A DNA stretch of 64,000 bases from positions 124,001 to 188,000 of the forward strand of contig CAVVSR010000013.1 in the NCBI GenBank assembly GCA_963750935.1, given 5' to 3'. A program made the position numbers and the translations under genes. Shown here piece by piece: positions 19,089 to 29,371 of the stretch. The DNA comes from JACCXG01 sp963750935 (lineage in GTDB: Bacteria > Acidobacteriota > Vicinamibacteria > Vicinamibacterales > 2-12-FULL-66-21). The notes below the pieces were generated by a model. It worked only from the letters and a program-made list of their open reading frames with translations. It was not told where the DNA came from and did not search any database. Positions within the stretch are counted from its first letter, which is position 1, and every line of letters starts with the position of its first letter.

Positions 19089-20380
19089 TTGATTACGACA
19101 AGTTCCTGTCCCGTTCCGCCGAGCTGATGCAGGAGTCCGCCATCCGCCGGATGGGGACGGTGCTCGCCCAGAAGCGCGACATCATCTCGTTCGCACCCGG
19201 GTACCCCGCACCGGAGACCTTCCCGTGGCAGGAGTTTCAGGAGATCGCCCGCGAGCTCCTGTCCGGCGCCGACGGATCGGTGCTGCAGTACGGGCCGACC
19301 CGCGGGTTCCGGCCGCTGCTCGACGTCATCGCCGGCATCATGGGCCAGCGCGGCATCCCGACCGAGTCCGATCGCCTGCTGGTGACGACCGGCTCACAGC
19401 AAGGCCTGGATCTGGTTGCGCGCGTCCTCCTCGATCCCGGCGACGTGGTCCTCGTGGAGCTGCCGACCTACACGGGCGCGATCACCGCGTTCCGGAACGT
19501 CCAGGCCGAGATGGTTGGCGTGCGCCAGGAAGCCGACGGCATCGATCTCGCCGATCTCGACGCGGTCCATGCGCGCCTCACGCGCGCCGGCCGGACCGTG
19601 CGCGTGCTGTATGTCGTGCCCAATTTCCAGAACCCGACCGGCCTGCTGATCGGCCTCGAGAAGCGACGCCTGCTGCTCGAATGGGCGGCGCGTCGCAACA
19701 TGCTGATCGTCGAGGACGACCCCTACCGCGAGCTGTTCTTCGAGGATTCCGCCACCGAGCTCGACGTCCGGCCGATCAAGGCGGACGACGGGGACGGGAG
19801 AGTGGTGTATTTGAGCAGCTTCTCCAAGACGCTCGCGCCAGGCTTCCGCGTCGCGTGGATCGACGCGCCGCCGCCGCTCGCCGCCAAGATGGAGATGGCG
19901 AAGCAGGCCGAGGACCTGCTCACCGGCAGCCTCGATCAGCGCATCGTGTACGAAGCCTGCCGCCGCGGCATCCTGCAGCGACAACTGCCGCTGCTCCGAC
20001 GCCACTATCAGCAGAAGCGCGACGTCATGGTTGACGCGCTGCGGACCGCGTTCGGGCAGGACGTGTCGTGGCCGGCGCCGCGTGGCGGCTTCTTCCTCTG
20101 GGCCACGCTGCCGAAGCAGATCGATGCCGACCGCATGATCACGCGCGCGATCGAGCACGGGGTGATTTACGTCGCGGGCGAGGCGTTCTTCGTGACGCCG
20201 CCGGCCGACAACCCCGGCCGCAGCATCGTCCGGCTGTCGTTCTCGGCGCCCTCAGCCGATCGCATCCGCGAAGGAGTCCTGCGCCTGGCGGCCACGGTCC
20301 GCGCCGAAGTGGACGCCATCAGCCTTTCGACGGGTCCGGCGCCGTCGGGAGGAGCACCATCTCACCCGGCAACGCCGTAA
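19085..20380 (+). CDS. PLP-dependent class I/II aminotransferase (2-aminoadipate/LysN-like)
   Basis: A 431-residue fold-type I aminotransferase. Visible elements are SFAPGYPAPETFP at the N-terminus, LQYGPTRGFRPLL, TTGSQQGLDL for the phosphate-binding region and PNFQNPTG with Asn183. Next come VEDDPYRELFF with the PLP-ring aspartate, and SSFSKTLAPGFRVAW with Schiff-base Lys248 and a nearby arginine. This pattern matches the 2-aminoadipate/aromatic/valine aminotransferase group, which also resembles the catalytic half of MocR regulators, but there is no winged-helix domain. The amino acid substrate cannot be fixed from sequence. The start overlaps the preceding membrane protein stop, and the last 62 bp overlap the opposing PQQ-propeller gene. 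Confidence 0.88.
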   Translation: MIDYDKFLSRSAELMQESAIRRMGTVLAQKRDIISFAPGYPAPETFPWQEFQEIARELLSGADGSVLQYGPTRGFRPLLDVIAGIMGQRGIPTESDRLLVTTGSQQGLDLVARVLLDPGDVVLVELPTYTGAITAFRNVQAEMVGVRQEADGIDLADLDAVHARLTRAGRTVRVLYVVPNFQNPTGLLIGLEKRRLLLEWAARRNMLIVEDDPYRELFFEDSATELDVRPIKADDGDGRVVYLSSFSKTLAPGFRVAWIDAPPPLAAKMEMAKQAEDLLTGSLDQRIVYEACRRGILQRQLPLLRRHYQQKRDVMVDALRTAFGQDVSWPAPRGGFFLWATLPKQIDADRMITRAIEHGVIYVAGEAFFVTPPADNPGRSIVRLSFSAPSADRIREGVLRLAATVRAEVDAISLSTGPAPSGGAPSHPATP

Positions 20381-21443
20381 GGGGAACGATCGGAAGCGGG
20401 GGAACAGGCGAGGGCTCGAGGAGCACGATGTTCCACTTATTCTCGAGACTTCCGGTCAGCCCGACCGCAAACGGCAACCCGCCGATCCGACCGAGCAGCG
20501 GCAGCGCCACGAGGCCGGCAGCGAACGTGATGGTCCCCGCCGGCGCTCCGGTTTGCGCGACGTGGGCGGGAATCGCTGCGACTCGCCCCGGAACCACGAC
20601 GTATTCGCCAAGAACCACTGGTCCCGCCTCGGGCCGGTAGCTCAGCCCCTGACGCCACTGCACGGCGCCGCTCCTTCGATCGACAGCCCAGAGGACGTTG
20701 TCCAGGGCCGTGAAGTAGACGTTCCGATCGTCAGTCGCGGCGCGGCCGAGCAGCTTCGCGCCAACATAGCGGTGCGAGCGGACCCGTCCCGAGGCGAGAT
20801 CGATCTCGTAGAACCACTTGTTCTGTGTGCCGACGTAAACCCGACCGCCGATGGCGAGTGGCTCGGTCGGCGCCGATCCCACCTCGCGCTTCCAGCGGAC
20901 CTCGCCGGTAGGCACATCGAGGGCAAGGACGTGACCCTCGACAACCGGGACGATCAACAGCTCGCCGTCGAGGGTCGGCCGAAACTCGACGGGCCCAACC
21001 GGCTTGCGCCAGATCACGGTCCCGTCCGACGCGCGAATCGCCACCAGCTCGCCGCCGACCGCCGCGATCAACCAGCCTTCGTGCGCGCGGGGCGGGGCGG
21101 TCAGTGGTCCACCAACCGGCACGCGCCATCGAACGACGCCACTTTCCGCGTCGAGCGCATGCAGCGCTTCGCCGGCCGCGACGTAGATTCGGTCGGTATC
21201 GGCGGCCAACGGCCGTTCTGCGGAAAGCTCGCTGGTCCACGCATGGCTGCCGTCGGCAAGACGATGACCGGCGATTGCGCCCGACTGGAGCGGCACGACC
21301 ACGGTCGGGCCCGCGAGCACGGGGGATCCGGAGGGAGGGCCGACCGCGACGACCGACCAGCGTGCGAGCTCCGGCAACCCCTGCGCAACGGTCGGGGCGG
21401 AGGTCATCACCGCCGTGGCAGCGAGCATCGTGCTCATCACCAT
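20319..21443 (-). CDS. PQQ/BamB-type beta-propeller protein, probably exported
   Basis: A product of about 374 residues starting MVMSTMLAATAVMTSAPTVAQ, a plausible signal peptide ending after Ala-Gln. Repeated propeller blades follow: GVVRWRVPVGG, GTVIWRKPVGP, GEVRWKREVGS and GAVQWRQGLSY, each with the PQQ/BamB 'G-x-x-x-W' tryptophan-docking pattern. Such proteins are dehydrogenase-like scaffolds or BamB-like assembly factors; no PQQ-dehydrogenase catalytic residues are evident. An ATG 6 bp further in (21437) is an alternative start. It is divergent from guaA and converges with the aminotransferase. Confidence 0.75.
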   Translation of the reverse strand: MVMSTMLAATAVMTSAPTVAQGLPELARWSVVAVGPPSGSPVLAGPTVVVPLQSGAIAGHRLADGSHAWTSELSAERPLAADTDRIYVAAGEALHALDAESGVVRWRVPVGGPLTAPPRAHEGWLIAAVGGELVAIRASDGTVIWRKPVGPVEFRPTLDGELLIVPVVEGHVLALDVPTGEVRWKREVGSAPTEPLAIGGRVYVGTQNKWFYEIDLASGRVRSHRYVGAKLLGRAATDDRNVYFTALDNVLWAVDRRSGAVQWRQGLSYRPEAGPVVLGEYVVVPGRVAAIPAHVAQTGAPAGTITFAAGLVALPLLGRIGGLPFAVGLTGSLENKWNIVLLEPSPVPPLPIVPLTALPGEMVLLPTAPDPSKG

Positions 21444-21492
21444 TCGGGCGATGAACCTACAACATATTGTGGTCGGTCCGCGATACACACCT

Positions 21493-21498
21493 TATAAT
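21493..21498 (+). promoter_or_regulatory. Perfect -10 box upstream of guaA
   Basis: TATAAT lies 22 bp before the guaA GTG start, giving a short leader of about 15 nt. TTGTGG at 21467-21472 is the best -35 candidate, but the 20-bp spacing is longer than the usual 17. The surrounding segment (AACATATTGT) is unusually AT-rich for this window. Confidence 0.5.
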
Positions 21499-21519
21499 AG
21501 CGCGGTCCCTTTCACCACC

Positions 21520-23055
21520 GTGGCTCACCAAACCATCGTCGTTCTAGATTTCGGATCGCAGTTCACGCAGCTCATCGCCCGTCGCCTTCGAGAACTGTCG
21601 GTCTACTCGGAAATCCTTCCCTTCGATACGTCGCCCGCTGAGATCGCGCGGCGCAAGCCGATGGGCATCATCCTGTCGGGTGGGCCGAAGAGCGTATCGG
21701 AGGAAGGGGCGCCGCATTGCGACCGCGCGGTCTTCGACGCCGGCGTGCCGATCCTCGGCATCTGCTACGGCATGCAGCTGATGACGGCGACGCTCGGCGG
21801 CAAGGTCGCGCCGGCCCCGCATCGCGAGTTCGGGCTGGCGACGATCCGCATCAGTCCTGACGCGCCGCTGTTCAACGCGATCGGCGGCGAGCTGCGGGTC
21901 TGGGCCAGCCACGGCGACTTCGTCGCCGCCGCGCCCGCGGGGTTCGCGGTGACCGCGACCAGCGCCAACGCCCCGGTCGCGGCGATGGCCGCGCCGGATC
22001 GCAGAATGTACGCCCTCCTGTTCCACCCGGAGGTTGCACATACTGATCGCGGCACGGAGCTCCTCCGCAACTTCGCCTTTGATATCTGCGGCTGCACCGG
22101 CGACTGGACGATGGCGTCGTTCGTGAAAGAGGCGACAGAGCGGATCCGCGAGCAGGTGGGCGAGGGGCGGGTGGTCTGCGGGCTGAGCGGCGGAGTGGAT
22201 TCGACCGTCGCCGCCGTGCTGATTCATCGGGCCATCGGCGATCGGCTCACGTGCATCTTCGTCGACAACGGCGTGATGCGGCAGGACGAGGCGGCGCAGA
22301 TTCGCACGCGGTTCGAACGGCTGAAGCTGCCGCTCGTGTTCGCGGATGCCGCGGACCTGTTCCTGACGCGCCTGAGCGGCATCACCGATCCCGAGCAGAA
22401 GCGCAAGATCATCGGCGCCACGTTCATCGACGTGTTCGAATCAGAGGCCAGCGCGCTGGGAACGTTCGACTTCCTGGCGCAGGGCACGCTGTATCCTGAC
22501 GTGATCGAAAGCGTCTCGGTGATTGGCCCGTCGCACGTGATCAAGAGCCATCACAACGTCGGCGGGCTGCCGGAGCGGATGCGCTTCAAGCTGGTCGAGC
22601 CGCTGCGCATGCTCTTCAAGGACGAGGTCCGCGGCGTCGGGAAGGAACTGGACCTGGACGATGAGTTCGTGTGGCGGCAGCCGTTCCCCGGTCCCGGCCT
22701 CGCGGTGCGGATTCTCGGCGAGGTGACGGCATCGCGGCTCAATCTCGTCCGCCGCGCCGATCACATCGTCGCGGAAGAAGTGAAGAAGGCGGGATGGTAC
22801 CGGCGCCTGTGGCAGTCGTTCGCGGTGCTGCTGCCGGTGCAGAGCGTCGGCGTGATGGGCGACGCGCGGACCTACGAGTACACGATCGCCATCCGCGCGG
22901 TGGAGAGCCGGGACGGCATGACCGCGGACTGGGCGAAGCTGCCGCACGAGCTGCTCGCCACGATCTCATCGCGCATCGTCAACGAGGTGAAGGGGATCAA
23001 CCGCGTGGTCTACGACATCAGCTCGAAGCCGCCGTCGACGATCGAGTGGGAATAG
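21520..23055 (+). CDS. guaA: GMP synthase (glutamine-hydrolysing)
   Basis: Converts XMP, glutamine and ATP to GMP. The 511-residue product is standard. It has an N-terminal class I glutamine amidotransferase with nucleophile Cys82 in GICYGMQ and the His-Glu dyad in LFHPEVAHT. The synthetase P-loop is LSGGVDST. The C-terminal dimerisation domain has RQPFPGPGLAVR and ends KPPSTIEWE, the family terminus. The start is GTG 21520 (VAHQTIVVLDFGSQ); longer upstream frame is non-homologous and overlaps the promoter. Confidence 0.97.
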   Translation: MAHQTIVVLDFGSQFTQLIARRLRELSVYSEILPFDTSPAEIARRKPMGIILSGGPKSVSEEGAPHCDRAVFDAGVPILGICYGMQLMTATLGGKVAPAPHREFGLATIRISPDAPLFNAIGGELRVWASHGDFVAAAPAGFAVTATSANAPVAAMAAPDRRMYALLFHPEVAHTDRGTELLRNFAFDICGCTGDWTMASFVKEATERIREQVGEGRVVCGLSGGVDSTVAAVLIHRAIGDRLTCIFVDNGVMRQDEAAQIRTRFERLKLPLVFADAADLFLTRLSGITDPEQKRKIIGATFIDVFESEASALGTFDFLAQGTLYPDVIESVSVIGPSHVIKSHHNVGGLPERMRFKLVEPLRMLFKDEVRGVGKELDLDDEFVWRQPFPGPGLAVRILGEVTASRLNLVRRADHIVAEEVKKAGWYRRLWQSFAVLLPVQSVGVMGDARTYEYTIAIRAVESRDGMTADWAKLPHELLATISSRIVNEVKGINRVVYDISSKPPSTIEWE

Positions 23056-23095
23056 ACATGGCAACCGGTTGGGAGTTGACGCCGATTCTCACGTA

Positions 23096-26000
23096 ATGTC
23101 CGATTTCGTCCATCTCCACCTGCACTCCGAGTATTCCTTGCTCGACGGCGCGTGCCGCATCGAGGAGCTGCTCGATCGTGCCGTGCAGCTCAAGATGCCG
23201 GCGATGGCGATCACCGAGCATGGCAACATGTTCTCGTCGATCGTCTTCCACGATCAGGCGCGGAAGCGGGGAATCAACCCGATCCTGGGGTGCGAGGTCT
23301 ACGTCGCGCCCGGCGATCGCCGGACCAAGAGCGGCACGCCCGGGGAAACGGCCAACCACCTGGTGCTCCTCGCCGAGACCCGCGAGGGCTACCACAACCT
23401 GATCAAGCTGGTCTCGTCGGGCTACACCGAGGGCTTCTACTACAAGCCGCGCATCGACAAGGACCTGCTCGCACAGCATGCGACCGGGTTGATCGGGCTG
23501 AGCAGCTGCCTCAAGGGCGAAGTGGCCACCGGCATTCGCACCGAGCAGCAGCAGAAGGCGCTCAACGCGGCGGCCGCGTATCGCGACATCCTCGGCCAGA
23601 ACAACTTCTTCCTGGAGATGCAGTACCAGGGCATCGACGAGCAGCGTATCGTCAACGTCGGGCTGCAGCCGATCGCGAAGGATCTCAACCTGAATCTGGT
23701 CGTCACCAACGACGTCCACTACCTGCAGAACTCTGACTTCAAGCCGCACGACATCCTGCTCTGCATCGGCACCGGCAAGACCGTCAACGACGCCGACCGC
23801 CTGAAGTACCACGGCGATCAGTTCTACCTGAAGACCGCCGAGGAGATGACGCGGGTCTTCGCCGACTTCCCCGAGGCGATGGCGAACAGCGTCCGCATCG
23901 CGGAACGGTGCAACGTCGACCTGTCGGGCACCGTCAACCATCTTCCGAACTTCGACGTTCCGGACGGCTTCACCCTCGACGACTACTTCGAGCACGTCGT
24001 TCGCCAGGGATTCGAGATGCGGCTGGCGCGGCTGCGCGAGCTGCAGGCCAAAGGTGTCCTCAAGCACACGATCGACGAGTACGAACGCCGGCTGACGTAC
24101 GAAATCGACATGATCAAGCAGATGAAGTACCCGGGTACTTCCTGATCACGTGGGATTTCATCCGCTACGCCCGCGAGAAGGGCATTCCGGTCGGGCCGGG
24201 CCGCGGGTCGGCCGCGGGCAGCTTCGTCGCCTACTGCCTGCGCATCACCGACGTCGATCCGATCGAGTACGACCTGATCTTCGAGCGCTTCCTCAACCCC
24301 GAGCGCGTGTCGCTGCCCGACATCGACATCGACTTCTGCGAACGGCGCCGCGGCGAAGTCATCGAATACGTGACGCAGAAGTACGGCCGCGCGAACGTCG
24401 CGCAGATCATCACGTTCGGCACGATGAAGGCCCGTGCGGTCGTCCGGGACGTCGCGCGCGTGATGGATATTCCGTACGCGGACGCCGACAAGGTGGCCAA
24501 GGCCGTGCCGCCGGCGCTCGACATGACGCTCGCCAAGGCGCTCGAGGAAAGCCCGGCGCTCAAGGAGATGCAGCAGAAGGACGAGCGGGTCAAGGAGCTG
24601 CTCGCCGTCGCGCAGCGGCTCGAGGGCATGACTCGCCACGCCTCGGTCCACGCCGCCGGCGTCGTGATCGCGCCGCGGCCGCTGACCGAGTTCGTCCCGC
24701 TCTACAAGAGCCAGAAGGACGAAATCGTCACCCAGTGGGCGATGAAGGAAGTCGAGCGCGTCGGCCTCCTGAAGATGGACTTCCTGGGGCTCAGCACGCT
24801 GACGCTGATCCAGGACTGCCTCGACGAGATCAAGCGCACCGAGAACGTCGATCTCGACATCGACGCCATCCCGCTCAACGACGCGAAGACCTTCCAGCTG
24901 TTTTCCGAGGGCTGCACCTACGGCGTGTTCCAGTTCGAGAGCTCCGGCATGCGGGAGTTGCTGCGCAAAGCGAAGCCGGAGCGGCTCGACGATCTGATCG
25001 CGTTGAACGCGCTCTATCGTCCCGGCCCGCTGAAGTCCGGGATGGTGGACGACTACATCTCGCGCAAGCAGGGGAAGACCGAGGTCAAGTACGAGCTGGC
25101 CGCGCTCGCGCCGATCCTGTCGGACACCTACGGGGTCATCGCCTACCAGGAGCAGGTCATGCGCATCGCCGCGGTGCTGGCCGGCTTCTCGATGGGCCAG
25201 TCCGACGTGCTGCGCAAGGCCATGGGCAAGAAGGATCCCAAGGTCATGGCCAAGCAGCGCGAGGCCTTCATGGAGGGGGCGCGCGCCAAGGGGGTCAACG
25301 AGAAGAAGGCCACCAAGATTTTCGACTTGATGGAGTTCTTCGCCGGCTACGGCTTCAACAAGTCGCACTCGACGACCTACGCGTGGGTCGCCTACCAGAC
25401 GGCGTATCTCAAGGCCAACTATCCGTGGCACTTCATGGCCGCGCTGCTGACGATCGAAGCGGCCAATACCGACAAGCTGGCGATGTACCTCGGGGAGTGC
25501 CGCGAGCTCGGCATCCCGATCCTGCAGCCGGACGTCAACTGCAGCGAGCTCCCGTTCACGGTGGCGAAGGAGGGCGTGCGGTTCGGGCTGTGCGCGGTGA
25601 AGAACGTCGGCGAAGGCGCGATTCACTCGATCCTGGCGGTGCGGAAGACGCTCGGGCGGATCGATTCGCTGCACGCACTATGTGAAGAGGCCGACCTGCG
25701 GCTGGTCAACAAGCGCGTGCTCGAGAGCCTGGTCAAGGCCGGCGCGCTCGACTCGCTGGGCTGCGAGCAGCACCGCTCGGTGCGCGATCGCCGCTCCTGC
25801 ATGTTCGCCGCGGTCGACAAAGCCATCGAGCACGGCGGCCGGCACCAGCGCGACCGCGAAAAGGGCCAGTACCAGATGTTCGGCGGCGTCGACGAGGACG
25901 GTGCCGCCGAGATCATCAGGCTGCCCGACGCGCCGCCCTGGACCGAGGCGCAACAGCTCGCTGGTGAAAAAGAGGCGCTCGGACTCTACATGAGCGGTCA

Positions 26001-26574
26001 TCCGCTCGAGCGCTTCGCCGACGAGCTGAAGACGTTCGGCGCCAAGCGACTCGCCGAGCTGACCACCTCGGAAGCCGACCTCTGGGTCGGCGGCATCGTC
26101 TCGGGACTGCGGCCGCTGAAGACCAAGAAGGGCGACCGGATGTGCGTCTTCATGCTCGACGACATCGCCGGCAGCCTCGAGATCGTCGTCTTCCCCGAGA
26201 CGTTCGCCAAGCACGGGTCCCTCGTCGAAGCCGATGCGATGGTGCTGGTCCGCGGCAAGTTCGAAAAAGACGACGAGTCGGCGCGAGTCGTCGCCACCGA
26301 GCTGCTGCCGATCGCCGCGCTCAAGGAACGGACGACGAGGGAGGTGGTGATCCACCTGTCGGGGCCCGCGGCCGGCCGCAACACGTTCGAGGCCCTGGCC
26401 GAGCTGCTGACCCGGCATCGCGGCGACCGCCGGGTCTTCCTCGAGCTGGATGTCACCAGCCAGGCGAAGCCGTTGCGTGTCCGCTCCGAAGTGATGCTCC
26501 GGGTCCGTCCGTCGGAGCGGCTGGTGTCGGAAGTGGAACAAATCTGCGGCGCCGGCTCAGTCGAGTTACGCTGA
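23096..26574 (+). CDS. dnaE: DNA polymerase III alpha subunit (one frameshift)
   Basis: Replicative polymerase of about 1159 residues after frame repair. The PHP domain is at the N-terminus (MSDFVHLHLHSEYSLLDGA, ITEHGNMF). The palm has catalytic aspartates in LPDIDIDFCERRR near residue 405. The helix-hairpin-helix and OB domains near the C-terminus include LWVGGIVSGLRPLKTKKGD. At 24133-24135 MKYPGTS-stop should read MKYPGYFLITWDF; one G is missing from the run after CCC. Both parts are fully conserved and dnaE is essential, so the break is almost certainly an indel in the sequence. The next gene, accA, starts 8 bp after the stop. Confidence 0.96.
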
Positions 26575-26582
26575 GAGTCGAC

Positions 26583-27620
26583 ATGCCGCCAGAACTCCTC
26601 GAATTCGAAGAACCGATCGGTGTGCTGCTGAAGGAGATTGAAGCCCTCAGCATGCTGCCGCAGACCCCGGACCGGCTGCGATCAATCGAGAGCCTGCGCC
26701 GACGCGCCGAGGAGATCCGCACCGAGCTGTATGCCGGGCTGACGCCGTGGCAGCGCGTACTGGTGGCGCGCCACTCGGCGCGGCCGAACACGCTCGACTA
26801 CGTCGAGCGGCTGTTCACCGGCTTCGACGAGCTGCACGGCGATCGTCGATTCGCTGACGACCACGCCATCGTCTGCGGATTCGCCGACTACAAGGGCCAG
26901 CCGGTCTGTGTGCTCGGGCACCAGAAGGGGAGCGACACCAAGCAGAAGATCTTCCGGAACTTCGGCTATGCCAGGCCGGAGGGCTATCGGAAGGCGCTCC
27001 GCGTGATGCAGCTGGCGCAGAAATTCTCCCGGCCGATCGTGGTGTTCATCGACACGCCCGCCGCCTACCCCGGCGTCGAGTCGGAGGAGCGTGGAGTCGC
27101 CGAGGCGATCGCGATGAACCTGCGCGAGATGGTCATGCTGGAAGTCCCGATCATCGTGATCATCTGCGGCGAGGGGGGCAGCGGTGGCGCGCTGGGGATT
27201 GCCATTGGCGACCGCGTCCTGATGCAGGAGTTCGCCGTCTACAGCGTCATCCCGCCGGAAGGTTGCGCGGCGATCCTGTGGCGCGACGCCAACCGCAAGG
27301 TCGATGCCGCGGAAGCGCTGCGGATTACCGCCCCCGACCTGCTCCTGCTGGGCCTGATTGACGAGATCGTGCCGGAGCCGGCCGGCGGCGCGCACAACGA
27401 CCACGATCGCGCGAGCGCGCTGGTCGATCAGGCGCTGTCACAGGCCTTGAGCACGCTCGAGACCAGCTCGGTCGAGGAGCGGCTGGCGACGCGCTACGAG
27501 AAGTTCCGACGCATGGGCCGCGAAGGCCAGGCGTTCATCGACACCGCCGCCGCCGCGGGCCCCGATGTCGCGCCGCCGACGGCCGTCCCGATCCTGCCCG
27601 CCAAACCCAAGGCCACATGA
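26583..27620 (+). CDS. accA: Acetyl-CoA carboxylase carboxyltransferase alpha subunit
   Basis: With AccD it transfers carboxyl from carboxybiotin to acetyl-CoA, giving malonyl-CoA for fatty acid synthesis. The 345-residue product starts MPPELLEFEEPIGVLLKEIE. It contains LVARHSARPNTLDYV, the DELHGDRRFADD block, TPAAYPGVESEERG and the oxyanion-hole segment CGEGGSGGALGIAIGD. The last 30 residues are an Ala/Pro-rich tail without recognisable domain. It overlaps recJ by 4 bp. No accD is present in the window. Confidence 0.96.
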   Translation: MPPELLEFEEPIGVLLKEIEALSMLPQTPDRLRSIESLRRRAEEIRTELYAGLTPWQRVLVARHSARPNTLDYVERLFTGFDELHGDRRFADDHAIVCGFADYKGQPVCVLGHQKGSDTKQKIFRNFGYARPEGYRKALRVMQLAQKFSRPIVVFIDTPAAYPGVESEERGVAEAIAMNLREMVMLEVPIIVIICGEGGSGGALGIAIGDRVLMQEFAVYSVIPPEGCAAILWRDANRKVDAAEALRITAPDLLLLGLIDEIVPEPAGGAHNDHDRASALVDQALSQALSTLETSSVEERLATRYEKFRRMGREGQAFIDTAAAAGPDVAPPTAVPILPAKPKAT

Positions 27621-29341
27621 AAACTCTCGTCTGGCAGCACCTGCCGTGCGATGACACGCAGGTCGCCACGCTCGCGGCGGCGCTGCAGCTGCATCCGACC
27701 GTGGCCCGGCTGTTGTGCCTGCGCGGCCTGTCGGACCCCGAGACCGCCGCCCGTTTCCTGCAGCCGTCGCTGGATCACCTGCACGATCCGCTGAGGCTCA
27801 TGGGCATGATCGCCGCGGTCGAGCGCCTGGAGCAGGCGATCGCGCGGCGCGAGCGGATCGCGATCCACGGCGACTACGACGTCGACGGCATCACGTCCAC
27901 CGTCATCCTCAGGCGGGCGCTCGAGATGCTCGGCGGGGACGTCGTCCACTTCATTCCCGAGCGGCTCCGCGACGGTTATGGCCTCCAGCCGGCGGGGATC
28001 GAGCGGCTGCACGCCGACGGCGTGTCGGTGATCGTGTCGGTCGACTGCGGCATCCGCGGGATGGAGGCGGCGCGGCGGGCGCGTGAGCTCGGCGTCGACC
28101 TGATCATCACCGACCATCACGAGCCCGACGGCGAGCTGCCGGTGGCGCTCGCCGTGATCAATCCGAAGCGGTTCGACTGCACATACCCGGACAAGTCGCT
28201 GGCCGGCGTCGGCGTCGCCCTGAAGCTGGTGCAGGCGCTCTGCGATCGCGCCGGCCGATCGAAATGGCTGCCGGCGTTCGTCAAGGTCGCCGCGATCGGG
28301 ACGCTGGCGGACGTCGTGCCGCTGGTAGGGGAGAACCGCGTCATCGCGCGGCTCGGGCTGGCCTCGCTGAGCAAGGGGCCGCACACCGTCGGGCTGCGCG
28401 CGCTGCTCGACTGCAGCGGCCTCACCGGCAAGACCATCGACAGCTATCAGGTCGCGTTCATGCTGGCGCCGCGCGTCAATGCCGCCGGCCGCATGAGCAC
28501 TCCGGACATCGCGACTCGCCTGCTGCTCGCCACCGGCGAGGACATGGACGCCGAAGCGCGGGCGCTGGCCCAGCAGCTGAACGACGAAAACCTTCGCCGC
28601 CAGCAGGAGGAAGCCGAGCTCGTCATTCAGGCGAAGAAGGCGATCGAAACCGACCCCGCCGTCGGCGCCCACAACGTCCTCGTCGTCGGCGGTGAGGGCT
28701 GGCATCGTGGCGTCATCGGCATTGCCGCGTCGAAGCTCGTCGACGCGTACCACAAGCCGGCCATCGTCCTCTCGATCGATGGCGACGTGGCGCACGGTTC
28801 CTGCCGCAGCATCCCGGACTTCGACATGCTCGGCGCGCTCGAGCGCTGCGCCGATCTCTTCGTCAAGTTCGGCGGTCACCGGCAGGCGGCCGGCCTGACG
28901 ATGGAAGCGGCCCGGGTGCCCGAGTTCCGGCAGCGGATCAACAGCTGGGCCGATGAAGTGCTGGAACCGGATCAGCTGCGCCCGCGCCTGCGCATCGACG
29001 CGCCGCTGGCCCTGAACGGCATCACCCACGACCTGGTGCGCGGCCTCGATTCGCTCGGTCCGTTCGGGATGGGCAATCCCCGCCCCGTGTTCCACGCCAG
29101 CCCGGTCGAGATCGTCGACGGCCCTCGCACGTTGAAGGAACGGCACCTGAAGATGACCTTCAGCCAGCAGGGCCGCCGCTTCCGCGCGATTGCCTGGCGC
29201 GCCGCCGAGCGCGCCGAGTTCCTCGAAAAGCACCGCACCGGCGTCAACCTCGCCTTTTCGCTCGACCGCAACGAATACCAGGGTGAGACTTACCTCGAGC
29301 TCAACGTTTGCGACTTCCGGGCGCCCGAAGACCTAAAATAA
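27617..29341 (+). CDS. recJ: Single-stranded-DNA-specific exonuclease RecJ
   Basis: 5'-3' exonuclease used in recombination and mismatch repair. The 574-residue product is normal length. Metal-binding motifs of the DHH family are visible: HGDYDVDGITST (Asp86, Asp88, Asp90), SVDCGIRG and TDHHEPDG (Asp166-His167-His168). The DHHA1 domain has SCRSIPDFDM and KFGGHRQAAGLTM. The C-terminal OB-like part is LKERHLKMTFSQQGRRF. The ATG lies in the accA stop (ATGA). Confidence 0.95.
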   Translation: MKTLVWQHLPCDDTQVATLAAALQLHPTVARLLCLRGLSDPETAARFLQPSLDHLHDPLRLMGMIAAVERLEQAIARRERIAIHGDYDVDGITSTVILRRALEMLGGDVVHFIPERLRDGYGLQPAGIERLHADGVSVIVSVDCGIRGMEAARRARELGVDLIITDHHEPDGELPVALAVINPKRFDCTYPDKSLAGVGVALKLVQALCDRAGRSKWLPAFVKVAAIGTLADVVPLVGENRVIARLGLASLSKGPHTVGLRALLDCSGLTGKTIDSYQVAFMLAPRVNAAGRMSTPDIATRLLLATGEDMDAEARALAQQLNDENLRRQQEEAELVIQAKKAIETDPAVGAHNVLVVGGEGWHRGVIGIAASKLVDAYHKPAIVLSIDGDVAHGSCRSIPDFDMLGALERCADLFVKFGGHRQAAGLTMEAARVPEFRQRINSWADEVLEPDQLRPRLRIDAPLALNGITHDLVRGLDSLGPFGMGNPRPVFHASPVEIVDGPRTLKERHLKMTFSQQGRRFRAIAWRAAERAEFLEKHRTGVNLAFSLDRNEYQGETYLELNVCDFRAPEDLK

Positions 29342-29371
29342 GGGTTTCCGGGGTCACTCCCGAACCAATCG

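Noticed and set aside
17960..20380. Apparent 806-residue fusion of a membrane protein and an aminotransferase
   Set aside because: The fusion exists only because a frameshift at 18837 puts the membrane gene into the aminotransferase frame. The true membrane-protein C-terminus is in the next frame, and an ATGA junction separates the two genes.
23983..25674. A 563-codon minus-strand open frame opposite dnaE
   Set aside because: Shadow of the highly conserved DnaE palm and fingers; protein is low-complexity His/Leu/Arg.
27494..29233. A 579-codon minus-strand open frame opposite recJ
   Set aside because: Shadow of recJ, which carries all DHH motifs on the plus strand.
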